Assembly (NCBI GenBank): GCA_023430705.1 | Contig: JAEYZJ010000221.1 | Location: 1-12,257, forward strand | Source: Pseudomonadota bacterium | GTDB taxonomy: Bacteria > Pseudomonadota > Alphaproteobacteria > Rhizobiales > Devosiaceae | Direction of reading: 5' to 3' | Length of the DNA: 12,257 nt | In this document: positions 1-9,391 of the stretch, one piece after another | Numbering within the stretch: the first letter of the stretch is position 1 | Layout of the letters: every line of letters starts with the position of its first letter | Program-made: the position numbers and the translations under genes | Notes under the pieces: generated by a model | Told to the model about the DNA's origin: nothing | What the model saw: only the letters and a program-made list of their open reading frames with translations | Database searches by the model: none

Positions 1-955
1 CGAGGCCGGTCGCGGCGTCGAGGTCGCGCTGGCCGCGCATCGCCTGCGCGGTTTCGTGGGCGGTGGAGCCGGCGCCGAAGTTCCACCAGTCGGTCCAGTC
101 GCCGCGCAGCGTCTGCATGGTTTCGGCCGGCTGCTGCCGCACGCGGTCGAAGAACTCACTGATGGTGCCCAGCCGCAGCTTGATCCCGCCGGTCCCGGCG
201 TTGCCCTCGTTGAAGTTCCGGATGAAGTCGGGCAGCGCCGCCTGCGGCGAGCCGTTGTCGTGGTAGCGGACATTGGTGATCTGCATCATCAGGAAGGGAT
301 GCGGATAGCCGGTCGCCTCCCACTTCCGCGCCCATTTCGGCACGCGGTTGCGCGCTTCCTCCATGTCGGTGGGGATCTTCAGGCTGCGGTCCGACGTCAC
401 GCCGTAGATGAAGCCGTTATAGGCGGTGATCGTCCGCCCGCCCGGCGCCTGCCAGTTGAAGGCGCGCGGCCACGGCTTCAGCGCGTGGCCATAGTGCTCG
501 TTGATGGCCATCGAGATGCCGCTGATGCCGTGGTCGAGCAGTGCATCCACCACGCCCCACGGCAGGCCGTTGACGTCGGTGTTCATCGCCGAGCGCACCT
601 CAATGCCGAGGTCGCGGAAGAATTTCAGCGGCTTCAGCACGTCGACCACCATCGAGTGGTCCATCAGCGGGGTCATGTGCCAGCCCATGCCGGCGACCTC
701 GATCTGCCCGCGTTCGACAGCTGCGAGGAAGCGGTCGCGGTCGGTGTTGGAGGCGTGCACCCACCAGTCCAGCGTCCCGCCCGTGATCTCGCAGGTCCAG
801 CGGAACCTCGCGTCATCGGGGTAGTCGGCCGTGCGTTCGGCGATATCGAGCGCCTCGTCGATGAACCGGCGGTGCAACTCCATCACCACCGGCTGCGGAT
901 GTGTGTAACCGATGTCGGTATGGCTGTGATGGACGAACAGGATTTCGTTGATCAT
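1..955 (-). CDS. GH38-type alpha-mannosidase-like glycoside hydrolase (C-terminal part outside window)
   Basis: The first 318 residues are present and the frame runs open off the left edge. The protein begins MINEILFVHHSHTDIGYTHP, so the GH38 zinc-ligand pair is H12 and D14, and NTDVNG at 125-130 places the likely nucleophile at D127. The 113-residue spacing between D14 and D127 is close to that of known family 38 enzymes. The domain starts at residue 4 with no signal peptide, so the enzyme should be cytoplasmic. GH38 enzymes are metal-dependent retaining alpha-mannosidases. This copy may belong to the bacterial branch often annotated DUF5054, whose specificity is poorly known. The ATG at 955 is the only usable start: the upstream frame closes after 12 codons at the lactonase stop, and no Shine-Dalgarno sequence is visible. 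It is probably co-transcribed with the lactonase 36 nt upstream. Confidence 0.85.
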   Translation of the reverse strand, partial: MINEILFVHHSHTDIGYTHPQPVVMELHRRFIDEALDIAERTADYPDDARFRWTCEITGGTLDWWVHASNTDRDRFLAAVERGQIEVAGMGWHMTPLMDHSMVVDVLKPLKFFRDLGIEVRSAMNTDVNGLPWGVVDALLDHGISGISMAINEHYGHALKPWPRAFNWQAPGGRTITAYNGFIYGVTSDRSLKIPTDMEEARNRVPKWARKWEATGYPHPFLMMQITNVRYHDNGSPQAALPDFIRNFNEGNAGTGGIKLRLGTISEFFDRVRQQPAETMQTLRGDWTDWWNFGAGSTAHETAQAMRGQRDLDAATGL

Positions 956-991
956 GGTGCTCGCGGGGACGCTGGAGGGAACGGAGCCGCC

Positions 992-2086
992 TCAGAAGGC
1001 GGCGATTTTGACCGAGAGCGGCGTGCCGATCTCGAAGTGCTGGATCGGCTCGGAGAGCGTGCCGGTCGCATGGTCGGCGCGGAACACGGTGAGCCGGTCG
1101 GAGTCCTGGTTGGCGACGACGAGGTGTTTGCCGGACGGCGAGAACGCGAGGTCGCGTGGCGTCTTGCCCCCGCTCGGGATGCGCGCCGTCTCTGTCAGCC
1201 GGCCGTCGTCGCCGACGCGAAGGATGAGGACTTCGTCGCAGACCCGCAGCGAGACGAAGAGGTGCCGGTTGTCGGGCGCCAGCAGGATACCCGCGGGCTG
1301 CACGATGCCGCCGTCGCGTGAGGCGATGGTGAAGCTGTCGCGCTTGCTGAGCGCCCCGGTCGCGGGGTCCACGGCGAGGCCCGTCACGGTCGGGATCAGT
1401 TCGCTGACGACGAACAGGGTATGCCCGTCCGGGTGGAAGACCAGGTGGCGCGGACCCAGCCCCGGCGGGAAGGCAAAGTCCCTGGCAGGAGCCGGTTCGA
1501 GGCTCCCGTCCGCTCCGAAATCGTAGGCAACGAGACGGTCGATGCCGAGATCGGACACATAGACCACGTCGCCCGCCGGCGATTGCACCACGCAGTGCGC
1601 ATGCGCAGTGGTCTGCCGCTGGTGGTTAGGGCCGCTGCCGTGGTGGGCGACGCTCGCCACCGCCTCGCCCAGCGCGCCATCCTCGCCGATCGGAAAGACG
1701 CTCAGCGCGCCGTCCGGATAACCGTCCGGGTTCGCGCCGTTGTAATTTGCGACCAGGAGAAAGCGCCCGTCGCGCGAGAGGCTCGCATGGCAGGCCTCGT
1801 TGCCGAGGGTTGGCTGGCGGTTGACGAGACGCAGGCCGCCGGCCTCCACGGCATAGGATGCAACCGCGCTCTGGTCGGTGCCACTGATTTCGCAGGTCGT
1901 GTAGAGCCGCCCGCGCGTCGGGTCGGTCACCAGCCACGCGGTGTCGTCGATACCGCCGGCGACGTCGATGAGACTCAACTGCCCCGTTTCGTCGTCGAAG
2001 GCCAGCCGGCCGATGCCCTGGCCGTTGGCTGCGCCGTACTGAGGCATCTGGCGCGTGAGGCTTCCCGTAAAGGCGTGGACAGGCAC
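992..2086 (-). CDS. Lactonase family (6-phosphogluconolactonase-like) seven-bladed beta-propeller protein
   Basis: A 364-residue protein of the YbhE/Pgl-type lactonase family (Pfam Lactonase), which hydrolyses sugar lactones to aldonic acids. It shows the family's repeated blade motifs: VANYNG at 112-117, an HAH pair at 162-164, SDLGIDR at 178-184, GPRH at 211-214, PRDLAFSP at 310-317 and VVANQDSD at 323-330. The length is normal for the family and there is no signal peptide, so it should act in the cytoplasm. A GTG at 2110 would add eight residues, but those codons contain a strong Shine-Dalgarno sequence (AGGGGGAGGGAG, 2093-2104) placed 6 nt before a second GTG at 2086, which is therefore chosen. 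It is the first gene of the leftward operon and is followed by GH38. The likely role is opening the lactone made by the SDR or aldo/keto reductase encoded opposite. Substrate unknown. Confidence 0.87.
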   Translation of the reverse strand: MPVHAFTGSLTRQMPQYGAANGQGIGRLAFDDETGQLSLIDVAGGIDDTAWLVTDPTRGRLYTTCEISGTDQSAVASYAVEAGGLRLVNRQPTLGNEACHASLSRDGRFLLVANYNGANPDGYPDGALSVFPIGEDGALGEAVASVAHHGSGPNHQRQTTAHAHCVVQSPAGDVVYVSDLGIDRLVAYDFGADGSLEPAPARDFAFPPGLGPRHLVFHPDGHTLFVVSELIPTVTGLAVDPATGALSKRDSFTIASRDGGIVQPAGILLAPDNRHLFVSLRVCDEVLILRVGDDGRLTETARIPSGGKTPRDLAFSPSGKHLVVANQDSDRLTVFRADHATGTLSEPIQHFEIGTPLSVKIAAF

Positions 2087-2092
2087 GTGCGT

Positions 2093-2104
2093 CTCCCTCC
2101 CCCT
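2093..2104 (-). promoter_or_regulatory. Shine-Dalgarno that decides the lactonase start
   Basis: Read on the minus strand the sequence is AGGGGGAGGGAG, 6 nt before the GTG at 2086. It lies inside the open frame that begins with the GTG at 2110, so the upstream GTG is unlikely to be the real start. Confidence 0.75.
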
Positions 2105-2167
2105 TTGCACTCCCGCGATCGTTCGGACCGTCTGCGCACCCTGTCTCGGCAGGGCGGCGGAAGTGCA

Positions 2168-2197
2168 TTGACACCACTAGTATGGTAGAACTACAAG
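2168..2197 (+). promoter_or_regulatory. Rightward sigma-70-like promoter for the SDR-dehydratase-transporter operon
   Basis: A perfect -35 box TTGACA (2168-2173) is followed by an 18-nt spacer and a -10-like TACAAG (2192-2197, 4 of 6). The predicted transcript would start near 2204, leaving a leader of only about 18 nt that contains the Shine-Dalgarno GGGAGGA (2208-2214) of the SDR gene. The local sequence is AT-richer than the flanking genes, as expected for a promoter. Confidence 0.55.
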
Positions 2198-2207
2198 TAT
2201 TTGACAA
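2179..2207 (-). promoter_or_regulatory. Leftward sigma-70-like promoter for lactonase-GH38
   Basis: On the minus strand a -35 box TTGTCA (2207-2202, 5 of 6 consensus bases) is separated by 17 nt from a -10 box CATACT (2184-2179, 4 of 6). The implied leader before the lactonase GTG is about 85 nt and holds a small CCCTG/CAGGG hairpin (2139-2154). The boxes interleave with those of the rightward promoter. This is a prediction by eye with no transcript data. Confidence 0.5.
2183..2193. promoter_or_regulatory. Candidate GntR/FCD operator between divergent promoters
   Basis: TGGTAGAACTA fits TNGTNNNACNA, the operator pattern commonly reported for FadR-subfamily GntR repressors, at every fixed position. 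It overlaps the dyad GTAG-AA-CTAC (2185-2194). It sits in the spacer of the rightward promoter and overlaps the spacer and -10 of the leftward one, so one bound dimer could block both. The likely ligand-responsive binder is the GntR protein encoded at 8551-9288. That pairing is inference. Confidence 0.55.
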
Positions 2208-2221
2208 GGGAGGAAGCTGGC

Positions 2222-3031
2222 ATGGATGAACCAGCAGGCAGTCGCAGGCCATTCGACGACGTCGTGCTCGTCACCGGGGCGGCGATGGGTATCGGCCGCG
2301 GCGTGGCCGAGGTCCTCGCAGCCGAGGGCAAGAAGCTCGTGCTGTTCGATCTCAACGCCGACATGTTGCATGCGACTGCGCAGGAACTGGGCGGCAACGC
2401 CGCCGCAATGGTGGGCTCGGTAACGCGCCTCGCCGACTGCGAGGCTGCCGTGCAGCTTGCCGTCGATCGCTTCGGCGGGCTCGGCGGCGTCTCCCACAAC
2501 GCCGGCATCCAGACCTATGGCGACGCGGTGACGACGACCCCGGAACTCTGGGCGCGCACTCTCGATACCAATCTGACGGGCAGCTTCTACGTCGCGAAGG
2601 CCGCGATGCCGGAGCTGCGCCGGAACCGGGGCGCCATCGTCTTCACCGCCTCGGTGCAGGGCATGGCCGCGCAGAAGGGGGCGCTCGCCTACGTCGTCTC
2701 CAAGCACGGGCTCATCGGGCTCGTTACCGGCATGGCCATGGACGAGGCCGAACACGGCGTGCGCGTCCTCGGGGTTGCCCCCGGCTCGGTGGAGACGCCG
2801 ATGCTGCGCTGGGCCATCGACCAGGACCCCAACCCGTCCGCCCTCGAGGAGGAGATCGACGGCATGCACCCGATCGGCCGCCGCGGCCAGCCGCGCGAGA
2901 TCGGCGAAGTCGTCGCCTTCCTCCTCTCCGACAAGGCATCGTTCATGACCGGCGAAACCGTACGCGTCGATGGCGGGATGCTGGCCCGCATTCCGGGCGC
3001 GCCCAAGAAGGCCGACGGCAGGTCCACCTAG
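2222..3031 (+). CDS. SDR family NAD(P)-dependent oxidoreductase
   Basis: A 269-residue classical short-chain dehydrogenase/reductase. The cofactor motif TGAAMGIG is at 18-25, D43 at the end of the second strand suggests NAD over NADP, the NAG motif is at 93-95, and the catalytic tetrad is N117, S144, Y157 and K161 (YVVSK). PGSVETPM at 187-194 and the C-terminal MTGETVRVDGG complete the fold. ATG 2222 is chosen because GGGAGGA (2208-2214) stands 7 nt upstream. A TTG at 2201 would extend the frame by seven residues but lies upstream of that Shine-Dalgarno. It is the first gene of the rightward operon, 13 nt before the dehydratase. Likely roles are an aldose 1-dehydrogenase making the lactone, or an enzyme oxidising the 2-keto-3-deoxy acid after dehydration. 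Sequence alone does not decide between them. Confidence 0.9.
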   Translation: MDEPAGSRRPFDDVVLVTGAAMGIGRGVAEVLAAEGKKLVLFDLNADMLHATAQELGGNAAAMVGSVTRLADCEAAVQLAVDRFGGLGGVSHNAGIQTYGDAVTTTPELWARTLDTNLTGSFYVAKAAMPELRRNRGAIVFTASVQGMAAQKGALAYVVSKHGLIGLVTGMAMDEAEHGVRVLGVAPGSVETPMLRWAIDQDPNPSALEEEIDGMHPIGRRGQPREIGEVVAFLLSDKASFMTGETVRVDGGMLARIPGAPKKADGRST

Positions 3032-3044
3032 AGATTTGAGCTAT

Positions 3045-4268
<1,224 letters not shown>

Positions 4269-4280
4269 GGGGGCGATCGC

Positions 4281-5369
<1,089 letters not shown>

Positions 5370-5412
5370 GTGAGACGTGCGTGAACAAGAACGACGACAA
5401 GGGAGATTCAGG

Positions 5413-6651
5413 ATGTCGTTTATGAAGACCATGACCGCGGCGGGCATTATCGCCGCACTTGGCGCAGGCCCGGGGCTGGCCCAGGACTTGACGCTCTACT
5501 CGGACAAGACCGGCTGGAACCCGGGCATCACGGCCATGGCCGAAGAGGCCAACAAGGCCTCGGGCGCCAACATCAAGGTTCAGGACCTGACGCCGACCGA
5601 CAAATACCAGGCGTTCATGCAGACCTCGATCGCCGGCAATAACGTCCCGGCCATGTTCACCTGGTGGAACGGCCAGCAACTCAGTGACCTGGTGGCGACC
5701 GGCGTGGCCGCCGACCTCACTCCGTACTGGGACGCGGCGATCGCCAACGGCGACTATTCTGCGGCGCAGCGCGAGCTCGTCACCGTCGACGGCAAGCCCT
5801 ACGGCCTGCTTCTCAACGTCGCCAACTGGGTGATGTTCTACAACAAGAACCACTTCGAGCAGGCCGGCATCGCCGCCCCGCCGACCACCTGGGCCGAATT
5901 CATCGATGCCGCGGACAAACTGAAGGCCGCCGGCTTCACGCCCATCAACGCCCCGGCATCGGGCGGCTGGATGCCGTTCATCTGGTTCAGCCAGCTGACC
6001 TTCGGCACCAACCCGGACAGCTTCGTCGGCCTGACCGACGGTTCGGTGGCCTATGACAGCGCCGATGTGCAGAACGCCTTCAAGGTCTGGGGCGAGATGT
6101 ACGAGAAGGGCTACTTCACCGATCCGCGCGAGCAGCAGGCCGAGAAGTTCTTCGTCGATGGTACCGCCTCGATGTTCCTCATCGGCGACTGGATGACCGG
6201 CACGATCGTCGCCACCGGCATGAAGCCGAACGAGGATTTCGGCACCTTCCTCATGCCTGCGCTCAGCCCCGACGTGCAGCAGTCGGTGATCGTCGAAGCC
6301 TCGCCGATCGTCGTCTCCAAGGCCGCGCTCGACGCCAATCCCGACCTCGGCAAGGGCGTGCAGGCAATGATGGGCGTCGAAGCCGCCAACGGCCTCGGCT
6401 CTGCGGTCCAGGTCTACAACGGCAACCTCAAGGCAACGGCGCCCAACGAGATCATCGCGGCCAATGCCGAGATGGTCGCGGCCGCCAAGCCCCGCGCCCT
6501 CGTGCGCTGGTGGGAAGCCGTGCCGTCGCAGATCCAGGGCGACCTCGTGGCTGCCATGGGCGCCTTCATGTTCAACCCGACCGCCGACCAGGCGGCCGAG
6601 ACGATGAAGACCATGCAGACCATCAACGCCGACTACTGGGCCTCGAAGTAA
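5413..6651 (+). CDS. Extracellular (periplasmic) sugar-binding protein of CUT1 ABC importer
   Basis: A 412-residue solute-binding protein of the MalE/UgpB-like cluster B class (COG1653 type). It has a signal peptide of about 23 residues ending GLA before QDLTLYSDK, with K5 and a hydrophobic Ala/Gly/Ile stretch. No lipobox cysteine is seen, so it should be a free periplasmic protein. Aromatic-rich stretches such as MFTWWNG and VRWWEAVP resemble sugar-stacking residues in this family. ATG 5413 is chosen because GGGAG (5401-5405) lies 7 nt upstream. A GTG at 5377 would put 12 mostly charged residues ahead of the signal peptide. The gene is 43 nt after the ATPase and is followed by a strong hairpin, consistent with higher expression of the binding protein than of the permeases. 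Ligand unknown. Confidence 0.93.
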   Translation: MSFMKTMTAAGIIAALGAGPGLAQDLTLYSDKTGWNPGITAMAEEANKASGANIKVQDLTPTDKYQAFMQTSIAGNNVPAMFTWWNGQQLSDLVATGVAADLTPYWDAAIANGDYSAAQRELVTVDGKPYGLLLNVANWVMFYNKNHFEQAGIAAPPTTWAEFIDAADKLKAAGFTPINAPASGGWMPFIWFSQLTFGTNPDSFVGLTDGSVAYDSADVQNAFKVWGEMYEKGYFTDPREQQAEKFFVDGTASMFLIGDWMTGTIVATGMKPNEDFGTFLMPALSPDVQQSVIVEASPIVVSKAALDANPDLGKGVQAMMGVEAANGLGSAVQVYNGNLKATAPNEIIAANAEMVAAAKPRALVRWWEAVPSQIQGDLVAAMGAFMFNPTADQAAETMKTMQTINADYWASK

Positions 6652-6668
6652 GAAGCCATCCTCCAGGC

Positions 6669-6706
6669 GGTCGCGTCCTTTGGGACGCGGCCGGTCCTTC
6701 TACCGG
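6669..6706 (+). promoter_or_regulatory. Paired hairpins between binding-protein and permease genes
   Basis: A 10-bp stem with one G-T wobble (6669-6678 with 6683-6692, loop TTTG) follows the binding-protein stop. A second stem CCGGT/ACCGG (6691-6695 with 6702-6706) shares two bases with the first and covers part of the GGAG Shine-Dalgarno (6705-6708) of the permease gene. There is no T-run, so a simple intrinsic terminator is unlikely. In many sugar-uptake operons such a stem protects the binding-protein mRNA and lowers permease expression. Confidence 0.5.
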
Positions 6707-6714
6707 AGCCGACA

Positions 6715-7656
6715 ATGGACACCGCCTCGACAATGCTGAGCCCACAGGTGCTGAAGGAAGCGCGCCGGCGTGAGAGCCGCGCCGCCTGGGCGCAGACATG
6801 CGTCGCCTGGCTGTTCATCGCCCCTGCGGTGGTCATGGTGTCGGTCTTCCTACTTCTGCCGGTGGTGTTCAATGTCATCCTGAGCTTCACCAAGTGGCAG
6901 AAGTTCACCGGGCTCGACCAGTTCGCCGGCTTCAACAACTACGCGCGCCTGTTCCGGCTCCCGTACTTCTCCGAGGCATTGAGCAACACCGCGCTCTGGG
7001 TCGTCGGTGCCGTGGTGTTCCCGCTGGCCGTCGGCCTCGGGCTCGCACTGCTCCTGCGCAACATCCCCTTCCAGGAGACGTTCAAGAGCATCTTCTTCCT
7101 GCCGCGCGTGCTGGCGCCCACCGCCGTCGGTGCCATCTGGTACTACGTCTACGCGCCGCGCGGCGTGCTCAACTCCGCCATCACCAATGTCACCGGCCAG
7201 CCCTTCGATTTCGGTTGGCTCTACTCGCCCGCCACGATCACCGGTTCGGTGATCTTCACCTTCGTGTGGAGCACGCTGGGCATCACCATGGTGCTGCTGC
7301 TGCTCGGCCTCGCTGCCATTCCCAAGGATCCGATCGAGGCGGCGCGGGTCGACGGTGCGTCGCCGGCGCAGATCTTCCGCCACATCATCTGGCCCCTGCT
7401 GCTGCCCACCGTGCTCGTCGTCACCATTCTCAACGTCGCCGCGGGCTTCACCACCTTCGACCTGCTGTGGGTGATGGCGGCCGACTACCCGGGCAAGCGC
7501 ACGCTCTCGCTTGCGGTCTATATGTATTACGAGAGCTTCTCCAACGGCGCCTGGGCTTATGGCTCGGCGGTGGCCGTGGTGCTGGGTGCGATGGTGATCG
7601 CCGTCTCCGCGCTGCTGGCCGTCCTGCAGTCCCGCGTCGCCAAGAATATCCGCTGA
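6715..7656 (+). CDS. ABC sugar importer permease 1 (MalF/UgpA type)
   Basis: A 313-residue inner-membrane permease with about six membrane segments (roughly 29-56, 91-115, 126-146, 173-200, 228-250, 280-305). It carries the binding-protein-dependent permease EAA loop EAARVDGASPAQIFRHIIWP from E208, which docks on the ATPase. The charged N-terminus (KEARRRESR) is cytoplasmic. The length is typical of MalF-like subunits lacking the large periplasmic loop of E. coli MalF. ATG 6715 follows GGAG at 6705-6708. It pairs with the permease encoded at 7667 to form the channel. Confidence 0.94.
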   Translation: MDTASTMLSPQVLKEARRRESRAAWAQTCVAWLFIAPAVVMVSVFLLLPVVFNVILSFTKWQKFTGLDQFAGFNNYARLFRLPYFSEALSNTALWVVGAVVFPLAVGLGLALLLRNIPFQETFKSIFFLPRVLAPTAVGAIWYYVYAPRGVLNSAITNVTGQPFDFGWLYSPATITGSVIFTFVWSTLGITMVLLLLGLAAIPKDPIEAARVDGASPAQIFRHIIWPLLLPTVLVVTILNVAAGFTTFDLLWVMAADYPGKRTLSLAVYMYYESFSNGAWAYGSAVAVVLGAMVIAVSALLAVLQSRVAKNIR

Positions 7657-7666
7657 GGCAGTTGCA

Positions 7667-8554
7667 ATGGCCGTCGATATCACGAACCGCGCCTTCATTT
7701 CCGGGCTCATCGAAAAGGAGCGCAAGGCGCAGCGCGTCGGTGGACGCTGGCTGGTGGTCCCGGTGATCGCCCTCGCCCTCGCCTACCTGACGCCGCTCTA
7801 TTACCTCGTCGTCACGGTCTTCAAGACCTCGGAAGAGTACGCCCGCAAGGGCGTACTGGAACTGCCCGATTCGCTTGCCCCGCTCGTCAGCAACAGCGTG
7901 CAGGCCTGGAACGTTGCGCACCTGGGCACTGCGGCGCTCAACTCGTTCAGCTACGCGCTCATCGGCGGCGCCCTTGCCGTCGCCATCGCGGCTGCCGCCG
8001 CCTATGGCATGACGCGGCTCAACCTGCTCGGCGCCAACGGCTGGTTCATGCTGATCTTCACCGGCACGCTCTTCCCGTTCCAGATGTACCTGGTGCCGCT
8101 GCTTTTCGGCTACCAGCGGCTGGGGCTGATCAACACCTGGGGTGGCATGCTGCTGCTCTATGTAGCGCTCTGCATCCCGTTCCCGCTGCTGGTGCTGCGC
8201 AACTCCTTCTCCGCCATCACCCGCGAGGTCGACGAGGCCGCACGCATCGAGGGCGCGTCCGAATGGCGGGTCTTCATTTCGATGATCGTGCCGAATGCCA
8301 TGGGCCCGATGATCGCGCTCTTCCTGCTGCAGTTCACCTTCATCTGGAACGATCTGCTGTTCTCCTCGATCCTCGCCAACGGCATCGAGGTGCGCTCCGT
8401 CATGGTGGCGCTGCAATCGCTGCAGGGCACCTATTCGACGATTGGTCCCAATGTGGTGATTACGGCCTCGCTGATTTCGAGTATTCCCACCGTGCTTTTG
8501 TTCATTGCCTTGAGGAAATATTTCATGGCTGGCCTGCAACTCGGGACGAAATGA
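7667..8554 (+). CDS. ABC sugar importer permease 2 (MalG/UgpE type)
   Basis: A 295-residue inner-membrane permease. Membrane segments lie at about 27-50, 91-115, 126-146, 159-178, 210-228 and 262-282. The EAA loop VDEAARIEGASEWRVF begins near residue 188. The start is 10 nt after the first permease's stop, and TGAGG at that stop codon (7654-7658) serves as Shine-Dalgarno. The last 30 or so codons (8471-8530, about 42% GC by count) are markedly AT-richer and use less favoured codons than the rest. The stop TGA overlaps the next gene's ATG in the sequence ATGA, so the regulator is translationally coupled to it. Confidence 0.94.
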   Translation: MAVDITNRAFISGLIEKERKAQRVGGRWLVVPVIALALAYLTPLYYLVVTVFKTSEEYARKGVLELPDSLAPLVSNSVQAWNVAHLGTAALNSFSYALIGGALAVAIAAAAAYGMTRLNLLGANGWFMLIFTGTLFPFQMYLVPLLFGYQRLGLINTWGGMLLLYVALCIPFPLLVLRNSFSAITREVDEAARIEGASEWRVFISMIVPNAMGPMIALFLLQFTFIWNDLLFSSILANGIEVRSVMVALQSLQGTYSTIGPNVVITASLISSIPTVLLFIALRKYFMAGLQLGTK

Positions 8555-9288
8555 GTACGATCGTGGCAAGGCGTTCGCGCAGCGCGCTCCTGGGCGATGA
8601 GGGCCGTGGTGACCGGCAGGAAAGCTCGATCGCCGCACAGGTGCATGATGTGCTGATGGAGCGCATCCTGGATATGGAGTTGCCGCCCTTCGAGGAACTG
8701 TCGGAGGCCCGGCTGGCCGCCGAGTTCGGTGTCAGCCGCACGCCGGTGCGCGAGGCGCTGGCCCGGCTTGCGAGGCGCGGCCTCGTCGACATCCTGCCCC
8801 AGCGCGGCACCATCGTCTCCCCGCTCAGCGAGGAGCTGATCGCCAAGTCGCGCTTCATCCGCGAGGCGCTGGAGCGCCCGCTGGCCCGGCTTGCCGCGGA
8901 GAAGCTGACGCCCGAAATTGAAGCGCTGCTCACGCGCGAGGTGGCGCTGCAGCAGACCTTCGCCAATCTCTCCGACGACCAGAGCTTTCTTGCCTCCGAC
9001 GAGCGCTTCCATGCGCTGATCGCCAAGGCCGCCGGTTTCGAGTCGATCTGGGACGACGTGCGCGAGGCCAAGTTCCACATGGACCGCGTCCGCCGCCTGT
9101 CGCTGCTGAGCCAGGAGCACATGTTCTTCATCGTGCGCGAGCACGAGGAGATACTCGCCCGCCTCAAGGACCACGACGTCGAGGGCGCCGACCGCTCCAT
9201 TGCCGTGCATCTCACCTCGGTCATGCATGAGCTTGACGTGATCCGCGACCGCCACCCCGAATATTTCACTCGCGAGGCGAGGTCGTAG
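8551..9288 (+). CDS. GntR-family regulator, FadR subfamily with FCD ligand domain
   Basis: A 245-residue transcription factor. Residues about 26-93 form the winged helix-turn-helix, with the recognition helix in VSRTPVREAL (61-70) and wing PQRGTIVSPLS. The C-terminal FCD domain has D150 and H154 (SDERFH), H198 (VREHEE) and H220 (SIAVH). Their spacings of 4, 44 and 22 fit the metal site of FCD proteins, which bind small carboxylates or sugar acids. The ATG overlaps the permease stop by 4 nt and there is no good Shine-Dalgarno. It probably represses both arms of the cluster at 2183-2193 until an intermediate such as an aldonate or keto-deoxy acid appears. The regulation is inferred, the family is clear. 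Confidence 0.93.
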   Translation: MSTIVARRSRSALLGDEGRGDRQESSIAAQVHDVLMERILDMELPPFEELSEARLAAEFGVSRTPVREALARLARRGLVDILPQRGTIVSPLSEELIAKSRFIREALERPLARLAAEKLTPEIEALLTREVALQQTFANLSDDQSFLASDERFHALIAKAAGFESIWDDVREAKFHMDRVRRLSLLSQEHMFFIVREHEEILARLKDHDVEGADRSIAVHLTSVMHELDVIRDRHPEYFTREARS

Positions 9289-9331
9289 GGCCTTCATTCG
9301 CCGGCTTCGACTGATGGACCGCTTTACGGGC

Positions 9332-9356
9332 GCGCGATGGTCATGTTCCATCGCGC
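9332..9356 (+). terminator. Hairpin after the GntR gene, possible weak terminator
   Basis: GCGCGATGG (9332-9340) pairs perfectly with CCATCGCGC (9348-9356) around a 7-nt loop. No T-run follows, so it may instead be a transcript-stabilising or processing structure between the regulator and the aldo/keto reductase gene. Confidence 0.35.
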
Positions 9357-9362
9357 CCGGAC

Positions 9363-9391
9363 GGCGCGGCTCGCCTCACTGAGGCCGCGCC
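9363..9391 (+). promoter_or_regulatory. Hairpin abutting the aldo/keto reductase ribosome binding site
   Basis: GGCGCGG (9363-9369) pairs with CCGCGCC (9385-9391), with an inner CCTC/GAGG stem (9374-9377 with 9381-9384). The stem ends one base before the AGGAGG Shine-Dalgarno (9392-9397), which is 7 nt before the ATG at 9405. A folded leader could tune translation of the reductase. No promoter with convincing boxes was seen in 9289-9404. Confidence 0.4.

Noticed and set aside
56..1321. A 421-codon plus-strand frame over the GH38 and lactonase genes
   Set aside because: Antisense shadow: the minus strand encodes recognisable GH38 and lactonase proteins here, and the plus-strand product has no family features.
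2970..3044. Extended dehydratase start overlapping the SDR tail
   Set aside because: The extra 25 residues are an out-of-frame reading of the SDR C-terminus, and the family N-terminus begins at ATG 3045.
5377..5412. GTG start adding 12 residues to the binding protein
   Set aside because: It would bury the signal peptide behind charged residues, and its codons include the GGGAG ribosome binding site for ATG 5413.
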